Origin: Daucus carota subsp. sativus
Taxonomy: Eukaryota > Streptophyta > Magnoliopsida > Apiales > Apiaceae
Direction: 5' to 3'
Length of the DNA: 64,000 nt
Assembly: GCF_001625215.2 (NCBI RefSeq)
Contig: NC_030384.2
Span: 37,854,390-37,918,389 of the forward strand
Under the pieces are notes generated by a model. That model did no database searches and was not told where the DNA came from. It saw nothing but the letters and a program-made list of their open reading frames with translations. Both the position numbers and the translations under genes were made by a program. Below, piece by piece: positions 39,634 to 52,700 of this stretch (positions within the stretch are counted from its first letter, which is position 1; the number at the start of each line of letters is the position of its first letter).

Positions 39634-40005
39634 ATTTCAAGTTCAAATTCTTTTGGAGATGCTCATGTTGGGGATTGTTCCTTTCGGTGGAGCCTGTATC
39701 ACCCTTCAGTATGGTCGATTGAACCTAGGGACAGAGCTGTGAGACAGGTTTGGACCAATAAGATTGCAGAAGATGTAGGGTACTCTGGGATCAAATTCAG
39801 GACTTCTGAAGCATATATGAAAGTTCCTTCTTTAGAGTACGAATACACTGAAACTGAAAAGATCAATAAGTTATGCCCAAAGAAAGCTTCAACAGGGGAG
39901 AGAAAATTCTCTAGTCTCTTATGTTTAGTGACATGTTGCTTCTCTGGCTCAGTAATTTCTATAATGTATTTAAGAAGAACTTCTATCCATTTCATCTCTG
40001 AATAA
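39634..40005 (+). other. Unrecognised exon-like open frame with a hydrophobic C-terminus
   Basis: After an acceptor-like TTGCTTGCAG an open frame of about 124 codons runs to a TAA at 40003-40005. It starts ISSSNSFGDAHVG, contains IEPRDRAVRQVWTNKIAEDV and SEAYMKVPSLEYEYTETEKI, and ends with a hydrophobic segment (FSSLLCLVTCCFSGSVISIM) that could span a membrane. The composition is protein-like. There is no ATG near the start, so it would need an upstream exon; the frame around 39101-39205 ending in a splice-like TTTCAG could be one but is unproven. The duplicated KDSB fragment lies just before it. I do not recognise the family. Confidence 0.4.
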
Positions 40006-41030
40006 TGTTGGTTTCTTCTCTTTTAATAGTAATAAATGCACTTTTCATTAAAAAAACTCCTAACAACGACTCCCAAATATAAATATAAATAAGATCAAAA
40101 TTACTCTTATTTGAGACTCGGGGAGCCTGGTAATAATACTAAAAAATGTCTGCTTCACCTGTGTCAAAAGAACGAAGATTTTGTTGAAATCAAATTGTAA
40201 CTACCAGTCAATCAAAAGATCTCCCAGTCTAACTACTTTTATTGTTGGTTAAACAAAACCTTGAAGTGGATGAAAACTTTGATCTTTGGTATTATAAAAA
40301 GGAACTATATATTCAGGGAAGAAATAAAGTTAGCCAGCCATGAAATCTATAAATTTAGTTTTGAGCATGTTTGTGCGTGTTTTTTTGTGGGAGATATATT
40401 AATTGGAAAATGTGAAATACACAAATTGTTTTCAATTTTTTTGTCAAATTTTAATTGATATTGTATTATTAATTTTACTCACACTAATAATAATAAGGAC
40501 CTCCTATATGTAAATAAATTATTTAACTAAAATTAAATATGCGCCTGTCAGGTTATCTGAAAAAATGTAGTAATTTAATAATTAATTTTTATTTTCAAAA
40601 ATTACTTTATAATTTGGTTAAAACACTTTTTCTATTTAACTTATTCTTTTTGTAATTTTATTTTCATAAATTTATAATAATTTTTGCTTCTATATTTTCA
40701 ATAAGGAGCTGCACAATTATAAAATTTTCAACAAAAAATTATTTTTTTTATTTTTCACCAACTAAATAATGTACTTTTCAATAAAGATATCAAATATTCA
40801 ATAAAATGTCAAATATAAAATTGAAACTGAAAATTAGATCTAGATTTCAGCGATGCAGCAAACACAGAACAATATAATACGTGTGACATGTGATTACCGT
40901 GATTGATACTCATAATTTATATAAAAACTGTACAGAGATTCATGTATATATAGAGTTAAGCATACAGAGCTTATGAACTTGACAATTTGAATAATTGTAC
41001 TGAATTGTGTTCAGTTTGAAACTGAATCCA
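40006..41030. promoter_or_regulatory. Upstream region of CMP-Kdo synthetase
   Basis: AT-rich spacer that should include the KDSB promoter and 5' UTR. No clear TATA box or known motif stands out. No other gene was seen. Confidence 0.4.
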
Positions 41031-44000
41031 ATGTCGATCTCCACATCTTCATCATCATCTTCAAGCAAATCATGGATCGTGCACAGCCTTCTCGTCGGAG
41101 CTGCGATGGCGGTTGCCGCCGGTGCTTATCTCCGGCGAGGTAATCGATTCAGGAGCCGCGTGGTCGGGATTATACCCGCCAGGTACGCTTCCTCGCGCTT
41201 CGAGGGCAAGCCGCTCGTTGAAATCCTCGGCAAGCCCATGATCCAGGTCCGGCCCACTTGCTATTTCTACACCTCAATTATTACTATCTATATTTGTTGT
41301 TTAGTTAAACCCTTGTTGTGATCGCGTAAATGTAATGAATAATGATCGTCGTCTTGTCATAGTGAGAGTGTTGGATATGGTTTAGGAAATGTAGTTTAGT
41401 TTGGTACACATAGGCTTCAATCGGACTAATAAGATTTTAACAAAATAATTGTAATTGCTAGTTTAGTTGTAACTTGTCTGGGTAATTTTAGAGGTTAAGT
41501 AAATTCGTTCTAACCAGGTCCGGCTCATGTTGTATGAGGGCCCTGTTTATGTATAAAATGTATAAAAATTAAGACCCTTCTAAAATAAGAATAGAAAGTT
41601 GTTTATCATATGTATACAATTTTAGGGCCCTCGGCAAACAGAGGCTGTGCTGATGATCACTTTGAACACCTTAAAAACCGACCCCGGCCTAACCATAAAC
41701 AACCATTAATCCATTAATAAGCAAAAGAACTGGACTTAATAAAAGGAGCAGAAGGATCTTTAAGCATTACAAGCATTACTATGATACTGAATGTAAGTTA
41801 CAGCTGGCCGCTTTCTAGTTTCTCTATATAACTGATTTACTTACCCCTTTCGATGCTCTTATACAGAGAACATGGGAACGTGCAAACTTGGCGACAATGC
41901 TGGACCATGTTGGTAAATCGCTGACCTCTATTGATCTGTTCTTGTTAAATGCATTTAGGCATAATTCTTGAGACTGACTTGATGTTTTCTATTAGTTCAC
42001 CATCTCTATGCTATAAAGATAGTATGGTCTCTTTCCTTGGTACACAAACCTATTGATTTTATAGTAAACTTCATAGTTTCTTTGGTGCACTCTGCATAAG
42101 CTTTTGGTCTTTTGGCTCTCCGAGTCAAGATAGGTTGCTTCCCGTAATATGTATTTTTTTTCCCACTTGAAAGCAGAGTCAGTGCTTGTATGGTAATATA
42201 ATAATGTTAGGCTGACACGTATGGAAACTGCTCTAAACTTTATAGAAATTGTTAACTTGATCTTTTCCCTCCCCTCTACTGTATTATTTCTATTTTTATG
42301 TAAATGCTCATTCAGTTATTCCCTATTGTAGTTGTTGCCACGGATGATGAAAAAATCGCTACTTGTTGTCGAGGATTTGGTGCTGATGTCATAATGACAT
42401 CTGAATCTTGTCGAAATGGTAAAGGATAGTCCATTATCGTAATTTCCCACTGGTTTCAGAATTTATGTTGCATGTTAGTAAGTATTTTGCACTATTATCT
42501 GTTCCAGGTACTGAGCGATGTAATGAAGCACTTCAAAAACTTAAAAAAAAGTATGATGTTGTTGTCAATATACAAGGGGATGAACCACTCATTGAACCTG
42601 AAATAATTGATGGGATTGTTAAAGCATTGCAGGTTAATTTGTTATATTGGGAATTATGCCATTTTTATAAACTGTGAGATAGATTATACTTTTAATCAGC
42701 TTAATATGTAAAGATGATTGTAGAGTACTGACATCAAGTTGTCGTTTGAAGGTGTAGAAAAATATTAGTACCAAAATGAACTTATTTTCCTGCCTTTTCT
42801 GCATTACAAGTTGCTTACCTTTCGATTTATATTATATTGTTTAGGCTGCTCCTGATGCAGTGTTTAGCACTGCTGTGACATCTTTAGCACCCGAAGATGC
42901 TTTTGATCCGAATCGTGTGAAATGTGTGGTGGATAACAGTGGTTATGCAATTTATTTTTCACGAGGATTGATTCCTTATAACAAGTCAGTATATATGCTT
43001 TTTTACACAGACTCTTGACTTCAGATAAACCCTTTTGTCCTTTAATGTCTTGCTGAATGTATTTACCTTTTGGATGTAGGTCAGGGAAAGTCAATCCGAA
43101 ATTTCCGTACTTGCTTCACCTTGGAATTCAGGTACTTCGATATTCTTGTTCTGTATTACTAGGCAGTCTCTATATTGATGAAGCAATGCTAAGTTTTTAA
43201 TCTTGTACAGAGTTTTGATACAAAGTTCCTCAAAATATATCCAGAGCTCCCGCCCACCCCTCTGCAACTAGAAGAAGACCTGGAACAATTAAAAGTCCTG
43301 GAGAATGGATACAAGATGAAGGTGTGTTTCTCATTAGGATACATCCACTCTCGATATCTTCATATTATATCCCTTCTCTTCTATGTTTCACCAAGAATCT
43401 GATATGCATGTTTTCTTTGTTAGCACCTTTGCTAAAGGTAGATTTAACTCTTTTTTTAGATTGCAAACAATACAGATACCAAAACTTTTAGTACAGATTT
43501 GATAATATATGTGATATCCTACTTTCTGTACACGTAGATATTTTCTCAATATAATTTAATAACATTCAGTTTATTATTTGGGTTGCCCAGTTTTTTAGTC
43601 TCTCATCTGATATGTTTCTCCACCTAATTCTTTTGTTTTGGCATACTAAGAGATGGTGTGTGGAAAGTTATTGCTAGTGCCTAACTGTTTGCTAGAAAGG
43701 GAGTTGTTCATTATTAGCTCCCCAAAGCATGTTAGTTTTTTTATGCCATTAAGAAGTTATATCTTTATAAAAGAGCAGTCCTATATTTTAAAGTACCGGG
43801 ACTCATATTACATAAGGTTAAATTGCAATCATACGTATATAAGAATAGGATGACAATTTATGTAGGTATAATAGCTGTGAAGTGGAAAGAAGAGAGATAG
43901 AGGATATCATTTTAAATGATGTTACAGTAATGAATGTGTCAACATTCATATATTAACTACTTTTCCTTGCAGGTGATAAAAGTTGACCACAATGCCCATG

Positions 44001-44065
44001 GTGTTGACACCCCAGAAGATGTTGAAAAGATTGAACGATATATGCGTGAGAGAAATTTGTCTTAG
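41031..44065 (+). CDS. KDSB: CMP-Kdo synthetase (3-deoxy-manno-octulosonate cytidylyltransferase)
   Basis: Activates 3-deoxy-D-manno-octulosonate with CTP to CMP-Kdo, the donor for Kdo in the pectin rhamnogalacturonan II; the Arabidopsis enzyme is mitochondrial. Eight exons: 41031-41246, 41867-41912, 42332-42418, 42508-42632, 42845-42984, 43080-43131, 43211-43321, 43973-44065, joining in frame to 289 residues, the family length. Residues 14-34 form a membrane anchor ([20 protein letters not shown]) before the nucleotidyltransferase domain. Motifs include [15 protein letters not shown] (from 48), [33 protein letters not shown] and [19 protein letters not shown]. An upstream in-frame GTG is not a plausible start. 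A strong donor 45 bases after the stop points to a spliced 3' UTR. Exon 7 has a broken copy at 39282-39580. Confidence 0.97.
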
Positions 44066-46030
44066 TCCTGCAGGGTACAAGCAGTTTATAGAATATAGTC
44101 TTGGAAGGAGGTGAGTATTTTGCATTTGAATTAGTAAACTCTCTCTTAGAAATGTGATGTTTTGCTTTTTCCAGGAAGTAGTTGAATATCTTTACGTACT
44201 CCATTCATTCATTTGATTCTTGTTCTTTTATTTTACTTTTGGGGGTTTCATAGTGTGACAGAACTTAGACATTTGTGACCTTTTAGTGGTCTTCATACCT
44301 AATCTTGTAACATCCTTGGAGGACTGAGGAGTGTGTTATTAATTTAATGAGAAAGTGCAACCATTAATTACATAAGTTTAGCCTATATATTGTACGTGAT
44401 AATGTTACTTACTGATTCCAAGTACATAAGATAATATGATCAACACCATCTAGCAAGAAGAATACATTGGAAGGTTTTGAGCGAGTAGTGGGACTGGTGT
44501 AATCCACTGTATTAAATGTCATTTTTAAAAAATTCGAGAAGTATTATTAGAACAAATTTACATGTTACTCTCCAAGCCACACACTATCTTCTAGTTATGG
44601 TCATGTATTTTCTAGTTATGATTTGCTGGTTGATAGTATCTTGAATACCATTAATAATAAGTGAAGGTTGTGATAGTGAAACTTAAAAGTTATACAAACA
44701 CAAGAAGTCGATATATTTTTTAAATTGGCCAAGAAATACACTAAGTTTGTGAATGCATTTGAATTGCACATATGCTCAACTTATGTTGCTATAAGCTGAA
44801 CCTCAGTTTTGAAGAGAAGCAAGGAAAGGTTATGGGAGTCGACAGAAAAATAAATGAAGCCTCCAGGAGAGGGAATCACAGATGATCCAAAACTCCTCCC
44901 AACTATGCAGTGCCATAGCAGTCCATATAATGAGTCAAACTCCTTCAGAAAATTAATAGAAGTCATTAGAAGATTTTATAATTTTAACGGTAGTCTATCA
45001 ACCAATATGGAGGCACTCACTTGAGTATAGCCATGTATAAGTGTGAATCTGTAAGCAAGCACTTAAGTGTGTGTAATTCAATAGTACCTTTTTGAGGGAA
45101 CGAGCAAGGAGTGAAGGAGGGAAGGGCTGGGGGAGCAATTGGTTGTATCATGCAGAAGTGAATAGGTGAAACAGAGAGCATGGTCCTGCATAGAATGAGG
45201 CATGTTACCTGATATTAATCTCATAGTCGTCCTTATTGCCAAGACATTTGGTTTTAACTTATTGCCGGTGTCTTGATCTTCTCCTTCATCATCCACTTCT
45301 GTTAAACTAGGTAGTTTCTTTTCTCGTCTGCATAGCATTAACAACTGCTTATGCTTCCTCATGATTTTTCTTCAGAGTCTTCTTCCTCTCCATGTAGGTC
45401 GTTACAATCTTTTCAGCTTCTATATGTGTAACTATGTGGGTAAGATAGCTAAGATATCAAGATTCGGGCTGTCGTCGGGGACGGGGTTGAATTATGATCT
45501 ATGAGTATTTAGACAGATTGTGAATGTGGAATGGCTGGACGGCAGCATGGCATTTATATGTGTATATTTGAATGTTGACTGAGTAGGTGGGTGTAGAATA
45601 ATGTACCAGAAAAGGATAGGAAATATGAGTCCTTATATTACCTGTTTGCATTGTTAGAACACTGTTAATCAAGTAGTGACGTGACAGAGGCAAACAAGAA
45701 CTAGAACCAATTACAAGTTGCAGATTTGGTTTTGCATCTTGTTTGATATTCTTTTTAGGACGCAGCTTCTGATTTTTGGTAACTATTTGCTCGAATTCTC
45801 GATAGGATTGTGAACCTAACTTCGGCTCTCTTGTTTGCAGGATGTTCTTTCCCAGTGTCTGGTTTTGTCAGCAAAAGTTTTTGGCACGAGCTCATACTAC
45901 ATTGATTCTTCTATCCGTATTAGGGTGTTGGTAATATGGATTCAGAAATTTTATAATGTTCCAACGCTTTGTAATTCGAAAGATGGTTTGGTATATTCTT
46001 CTTTTTTATGTATTAATCTATGCTGGTAAA
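44066..46030 (+). other. KDSB 3' UTR with a probable 1.7-kb intron
   Basis: After the stop, the sequence GGAAGGAG is followed by a consensus donor GTGAGT at 44111, and a pyrimidine-rich acceptor CTCTTGTTTGCAG ends at 45840. The exon after it (45841 to roughly 46030) has no long frame of its own and would be the last part of the 3' UTR. The intron contains a dynein light chain copy on the other strand. The splice is predicted, not proven. Confidence 0.55.
44781..45393 (-). pseudogene. LC8-type dynein light chain copy, apparently frameshifted
   Basis: Two exon-like blocks on the minus strand: about 45393-45088 and 44942-44781. The second encodes the LC8 core, EFDSLYGLLWHCIVGRSFG then GGFIYFSVDS and LLLFKTEVQLIAT, ending at a TAA. 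The first contains NMPHSMQDHALCFTYSLLHD, the LC8 helix region, and ends LARSLKK before a GTACTA donor. LC8 proteins form dimers that bind short peptides in dynein and many other partners. The helix and LARSLKK lie in different frames, so a 1- or 2-base shift lies near 45105-45125. Further upstream the ATG at 45393 (MERKKTLKKNHEEA) hits a stop, and the longer frame starts at an ATG at 45362. It could be a recent pseudogene, or a gene with a sequence error or unusual splice. It lies wholly inside the predicted KDSB 3'-UTR intron, antisense. Confidence 0.72.
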
Positions 46031-46133
46031 TTTCTTTCTCCTTGTGAAATTGTGAATTTGCCATATTTTCTTGGCTATATTGTTTATAGTTGTTTGATAC
46101 AATACGGGTGTCTTTTTTTAATTATATATATAT

Positions 46134-46182
46134 AAAGCTATAAGTGTGCTTCAGGCAAAAAAAAAAGCTATAAGTGTGCTTC
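46134..46182. repeat. 19-bp direct repeat around an A-rich core
   Basis: AAAGCTATAAGTGTGCTTC occurs at 46134-46152 and 46164-46182, separated by AGGCAAAAAAA. It looks like a target duplication around a tiny poly(A)-like insertion, or simple slippage. Confidence 0.7.
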
Positions 46183-46746
46183 TAATTATAACAGAAAAAC
46201 TGAGTAATTCTGAACTATTATAAATCTTACCTGTACATAATTTGATTATGGAGGACAACAATTATTTAAAAAAACTAAAACTATGCCCTTGACTTTAATT
46301 ATTATGATTTTTCTTACATTATTATTAGTTAGACCTTATTTCAAAAATCTTTGATTAATTAAAAAATATTTTATTGATTACATTCTTGATTTGAATAAAT
46401 GATTTATCGAAAAAGTATCGATTCAGATTTGAATAAACTATTAAATTTCATAAATAACAAGACAAATCAAATAGCTGCCCCAAGTTATACTCCCCCATCC
46501 CACCAGATTTTTTACGAAGGATTGTATTTAAATTTCTATCATTGTTTGTTCAAAAGAAAGGAGAAAATATTTCTCTCTCCAAAAATGTTATTATAACCAG
46601 AAATCTATCATCTACAATCTGCCCTATACAATATACTTTACAAAGCTCAAGATTCCCATCTTTCTGGGAACCATTTCTATTTACTATATTTTACAATAAT
46701 TTTCGAATACAAAGCAACATATACAGATAAAACTACAAAAAAATGG
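46183..46746. other. Convergent spacer between KDSB and the CSI gene
   Basis: AT-rich sequence holding the 3' UTRs of two convergent genes. The block TACTCCCCCATCCCACC near 46489 resembles a Stowaway end but I found no partner end. Nothing else was recognised. Confidence 0.45.
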
Positions 46747-49700
46747 TCAGTCCAGCTCATTGTCGGCCGGCATCCCATTGGACCATGTAATTGAAATTTC
46801 AAGTGTTCGCGAGGATCGTTCCTTGTGGCTACCATGGCTGAGGCTAAACGAACCACTATATACTCCTTCACTTACCACTCTGTCAATTTGTATCATCAGT
46901 CTCCCTAGAGTCGTCTGTAAATAAGCACAGGTATACAAGTAAATAGAAAGAATAGTATATACTGCAGCATCTGTACAGCAAAGAAATTGCATTGTCTGCT
47001 GCTATTATCGGCATAATGAAAAACTGATGCAGTACGAATAGCTGGCTTCTAGTAAATTGTAACAACATAAACCTACTGCATTATGTTTTAATTGCAAAGT
47101 GAATTACCTTTACGAATGTGCTTCTGCTTTTGCAAACAATTTGCAATTTCTGTCCCCTTGGGGGTACATCAAACGACCACATAAAACCTTGGTTCCATTG
47201 TGGAGAGGTGCTGTTGTAGATTATCTGGTATTAAGAGACATCAAAGTTAAGGGGCTATATAGAATTTGAAATATTGTGCCAGCAAATTTTATGATATAAT
47301 GACACATTGGCATGGAATTCATAGTATTAAAAAAAGAAAGAATTTGAAATATTACGCCAGCAAAATTATATGATATGACACATTGGCATGGATTTCATTA
47401 TATTCAAAAAAAAAAAATTGAACAAAGAAAAAAACCTTGGTTTGCTGGGGAGGACCATTGCCTATCATTAGCCGACAAAAAGCATTTGTTCCACCAAGAA
47501 TCTGTCTTAAATTGTTTGCTCGTTCAATGGTGACAGTCAAGCAACCTGGTAAGCTATGCAAAAGGTTGTCTGCTCTCTCATGAAGACTTGGTGGACTGGT
47601 TTTCAGAAGCATTTGAAGAACAGGAATAGCTTCTGCCGCCACTGTTGCCTGAGAATTTGAAACATCTACTGACATGCTGGACCATGAATCTTTCAACAGA
47701 CATAGGGAGTTTAAAGCATAATCTTGGGCAACCTCACTACCAGATTTTAGTGCTGCTATCAGGTGGGGAATACATAGTGTAGCTGCTTCAGACACATGAA
47801 GCTTAGGAAAGTTGGAGAAGATGACATTTATGGTTTTCAAAATCTGTATATTAATAGTTGCCACAGACCACAATTCTTTCTCTAATGCAGCTGCATGTCA
47901 ATACGGAAAACAATGTAAGAATAAGATCAATACATGAAGACAATACACTTGCATATAAACAAAAAACGATGATAGCATTCTGGGTGTAAAGCTTTGAAGA
48001 AACAGTATTAAGTAGGAGCACATTGTGCGTGCCAGGCAGCAAGATATTATAACACATGATATCCAATTTCATATACTAACTAGATGATAAAGAAACAAAC
48101 ATATCAGCAAATCCCACTAATGTAAAGTCAAGGCAAAGCCACAAACTAAGGTCGGCCCTTGGATTTGGTCCCTCTACAAATGGATGATACTAAATTGTTC
48201 ATCAAATTTTGTTTGTTGTATTCTGATTTCTGAACTACCCTTAATAGTCAAAATTTAAATCCAACATTCATCTGTCTGTTTGTCCAGGCAAAATATAATC
48301 TAATGAAGTATACAACAAAATGTTGAAACATATTCTACAGGTGCTTGTGTTTTATATGCAAAATTGCAATGACATAGTACCTCTTTTGATATAATAGCAT
48401 GTGAAGAAAATTGCATCAGAACTCATAAAAGACGAACCATAATCATCTAAACAATTGAACTACTAGAATCAGCAAGTTACCAGTCAGAGATCTGATGAGC
48501 TCATTTGATACATATTCTTGAAGTGTGTGACTAGAGAATAGAATATTGATTAGCACTGCTGCCTGTGCAGCAACATCCGGGCTAGGAGCTAATAACATTT
48601 CCTGGATTACTAATAATCCACCTGCTTCTGCAACCGCTCGCCTATTAGTTCTGCTATGCGTGACGAAATTTTGCAATGCACAAATTGCCACCATTTTCAA
48701 TTCATCTGTTATCTGATCTTCAAGCAAATTTACCAGAGCACGACATGCGCAAACTGCATCGCTGCCTCTGGCAAGTGCTTCATGCTGTGACAGATCACCG
48801 AGAGCAAGAGCTACAAGAAGCCTACCTGACTGTGATCTAGTTTGGGGATCTAACAGGTACTGTGCCAGAGGAGCTACTGCATACTTGCACACCTTCATCT
48901 CACGTATTCTCACATTGTTGAATAGAGCTTCAAGTAGCCTCCCAGAGGTGTCCTCACATCGATGAGATCTTAATAAGTCAACTAGAGCATCAACTGCACC
49001 GGCTTCAGCCATCAGTTCACCAGAAGAAGGTTCATTTTTCTCACTAAAAACAAGTGCACGAAGTGCCATGGACACAGTGCTATCTGAGCTTGAGAGCAAC
49101 ATCTTTACAAGAACTACTAGAGGTACCCTAGAGTAGTAATCAGCATCAAAATTTAACAGATTGGACAGAACCGATGCAGCTGATTCCCACAATGCATGAG
49201 ACGGTTGAGGATCATCTTGAATGATAACCTTTGCAAGCTGAAGTATACCCCCAGCTTCAGCGAGGGCCTTTGGCCAGATTAGAGAAAGATTTTCCAAAGC
49301 TTTTATTGCTGTTTCCTGTAAGTTTAGGATTCCAGTTCCTGCTAGATGCACAAGAGGAATAATTGCGTTTTTTGTCGTTATGTCTTGCTGAAAATGCTCC
49401 TGTGCAAGCAGATGGGAGAGCAGCTCAGTACCAAGTTGCTGAATTGCTTGAGATGGGGATTCTAGAAAGGACAATAAAGGTTCAATTACTTCACTAGGAG
49501 TAAGTTTTAAAATGTCAAGGCTTTGTGGTTTCTCCAAGATATTCACGAGTGCTTGCAGGGCACTGTGTTGCCCCCATAAACTAAAATCCGGACGAAGCAA
49601 TAGTATAAAGAGAGGCTTAACAATTTTTGCAGCACTAGTACTTTTAGCTATGGTACTACAATTTGTCAAGATTCGGAAAAGTTCAGCGATTGTAGAACAT

Positions 49701-52700
49701 AGTGAACTAGGCGCACTAGGAACTAGTAAGAGACAATTCTCAATCACCCCAGCTTCGACAATATCCAATTTGCATGGAGTTTTATCTTTTCCCAGTCGAA
49801 TGAGAACAGATATGCTTGCTTCAATAAGCCGACTATTTGAGCCTGAGACCAGACTGACAAGAAGATCGAGAAGATCACAACCTGCTGCAAGTTCCACATT
49901 ATGCTCATCATCTAACAGTCTCTCTAGAGCACAAACACCAGCTTCCACTGCTGTATCGATATCAGATCGCATAAGGAGTATGAGAGGCTCCATGCATTTA
50001 GAAGCAATTGGCATTGCTCTGATACTTGAACTACCAAATAATACAAAGCAAAGTTCTGCAGCATTGGTCTTAAATTCTGTCGCCGAGTTGGAAGAGAGTA
50101 TTCTGTATAAGGTCTCAAGTGCATTTACTTCTACACAAGACAATAAAGCAGATCTAGATGAATCTCCAGAAGTCAACTTAATCAATGAGAGGAGAGCAAC
50201 ATGTTGCTCACTCTCTAACCCGACATTCAGCAGGTCGATCAACGGTTGAACGGCATGCACAGCCAATTCAGAGTTTCTGATGTTCTCAGCATTTAATAAT
50301 TCATTAAGAGCCCTAGCAGCACTAAACCTGGAACTTCTTGAACCGAATCGCAGAACAGCAATAAGCTCATTCCCGGAGCTAATTGCAGCTTCATATCGAA
50401 GAATTTCATGATTGCTAAACAATATTCTCAACAGCTCAGACAACATGCTCTCGACTGAATCTTGAGGGCTCAGTGAGAGATATTTTGTCAAAGCATCTAG
50501 TGCTCCAGCTTCAGCCATTAATAATTTGTTTGCATCACTTCCTTCTGCAATACGAGTCATGAGATGAATCGAAAATTGAGAAGCCCCAGGTCTATCTGGC
50601 ATTGGTCTCAAAAGATCCACCAGCAACGGGATAGTCTTGCGTGCTGTGGAACCAGCTCTGACATCTTCAAGTTCAAATATGCAATTTAAAACAACTTGAT
50701 CAGGGTTTAGAACCAAACTGAATTCTTCAGACAAAGCAACAAGATTGGGCATATCTAATTCAACAAAACCAATCATATTAATCAACCGCACAATTACTCC
50801 CGAATTTGCAACAGCAAGTTTTGAAACCTTGTCTCCATTACAAACAATACTAGCGATTGCTTGGGCTGCAAAATATTTGTCAATCACTTCATCGGATTCT
50901 AGAAGGACAGAAAGTGATGGTATGATGTGCAAAGTGGCAGGCGATGAAACAACACTCGCATCCTGGAATAATGTGGCCATGAGAAGGGCACTTATCCATA
51001 TACCCTCACTATCCTCCGAAGCTGCCTGTCATAGATAGAAAATTTTAGTTATATGAGCAAAAATATTTGGTGATACACAAATTCCAAACATCATAACAGA
51101 ATCCAATAGACATGCATTGCTTTCCACAAATTTGTTAACATACTAAGATCCATGACAAGCTCATTTCAAACAAACTGCTATTAAAATCGATATGCACCCT
51201 AATCTAGCACAACAAATCCATGCTTCCTGGCCTATAACATAATCCATTTTTGTTTAAGGTGTCAGATAAAATCACAACAAATTGACTATCAAGATAAATG
51301 CCTTTGTGGAGATGGATGAATTGTTGATCAATCAGACAATTGATCTGTGATACTTAACTCCTTACACAAAAATAAAAATAAAAATACTCCTACTATAACA
51401 GAAACAAAATCTATTATAATAGCCTAATAGGTAAAATTTGATGTATATATTATAACCCTCCTCCCTCTGTATGTGTGCGCGAACATATATTATGTACACA
51501 TGCTTACTAGTTTGTTGGCATGACACTTTTTCAGACGTTGTATACAATAAATATCATCCTTGATCCATATCAGTTGGACGGACAATGTAAGGGACAAGGT
51601 TGTTTGTTGTGGACTGCGGAAAAATGTTGATCAGTTAATAAACCTCAAATCCAGAATAAACTAATCATGGGATCTTTCTCCTGTTATCGCTATTCTGAGA
51701 ACTATAAAAATCAACTGTTATTTGCCTTGACTTGGTATTGGTTTAGATGGTGAAGGTGGTGAATGTCTGAAACCAGTGGTGCCGGATTAGATACATTTAT
51801 CCTATCTTTTAAATTTTTGTCTATACCATGCAGATCTAGGGTAATACTGAAGATGAAGAAGAAGATTATCAATTCTAATTTTTCTTTACTTCAGTATCAA
51901 GATTGGCTGTGGTGATGGCAGGTCCCAGACTTGTTGAAGTCTTTTTTGGTAATCCATGTTACATGTGTTATCTGTCCGATGAAGTTCACCACCTTGATGT
52001 AAATTGATACATACCTTTAGCTGACATGTATATAACATCTAGTTTTTTTAAAAAAAAAATTGATTTTGTCTGTAGAAAAGGAAATCACAAAGATAAATAG
52101 TTAACATAAGTTAAAAAAATGTTCAGAATCTGTTGATTGGATCTTCTTGTGTAGTATGGAATTTTTGTAGCAGGGTTTTCGATATTTGGGTGGCACAAAA
52201 CAAGTTGTTTCCCGAAAACAAGGGAATGGGCTAAATAATACATAATTTCATTATATCACCATAGTGCAACTTGACCATGCAAGTAAATTCATTTTAGCAA
52301 CTATGTGAATCAGATGGACATGTTGAATGTGATACCTATTAAGTACCTCGAGTCCAGGAATAGCTAGGCCTCCGAGCCATAAAAGCACTTAACATGTTCA
52401 AATCATCTCCACCTATGTCTTCTCTATTAGGCTGAATCCATATTCATACTATTTTATTTAATGTCATATTCTTTCTTGTTTGATCACAAATCCATCATAG
52501 TATGTGCATTTCCTATGTGCTCATAATCTTATTGATATATTGTTTCCTGTTTATACTTCATTTTGGTTCCTTGGGTGTTATTGTCTTTAAAATTTAGTTT
52601 ACAATCCTAAATTTGTTAAGCTGTTTAAATTGATTGTAGGTAAATGCAATAGCTTTTGACCCCTAGACTGGAGACACTAAAGACTTCCACGGAACTGCCA

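Noticed and set aside
49512..50249. 245-codon open frame on the plus strand
   Set aside because: It is the complement of the long CSI exon and has no homology signal of its own.
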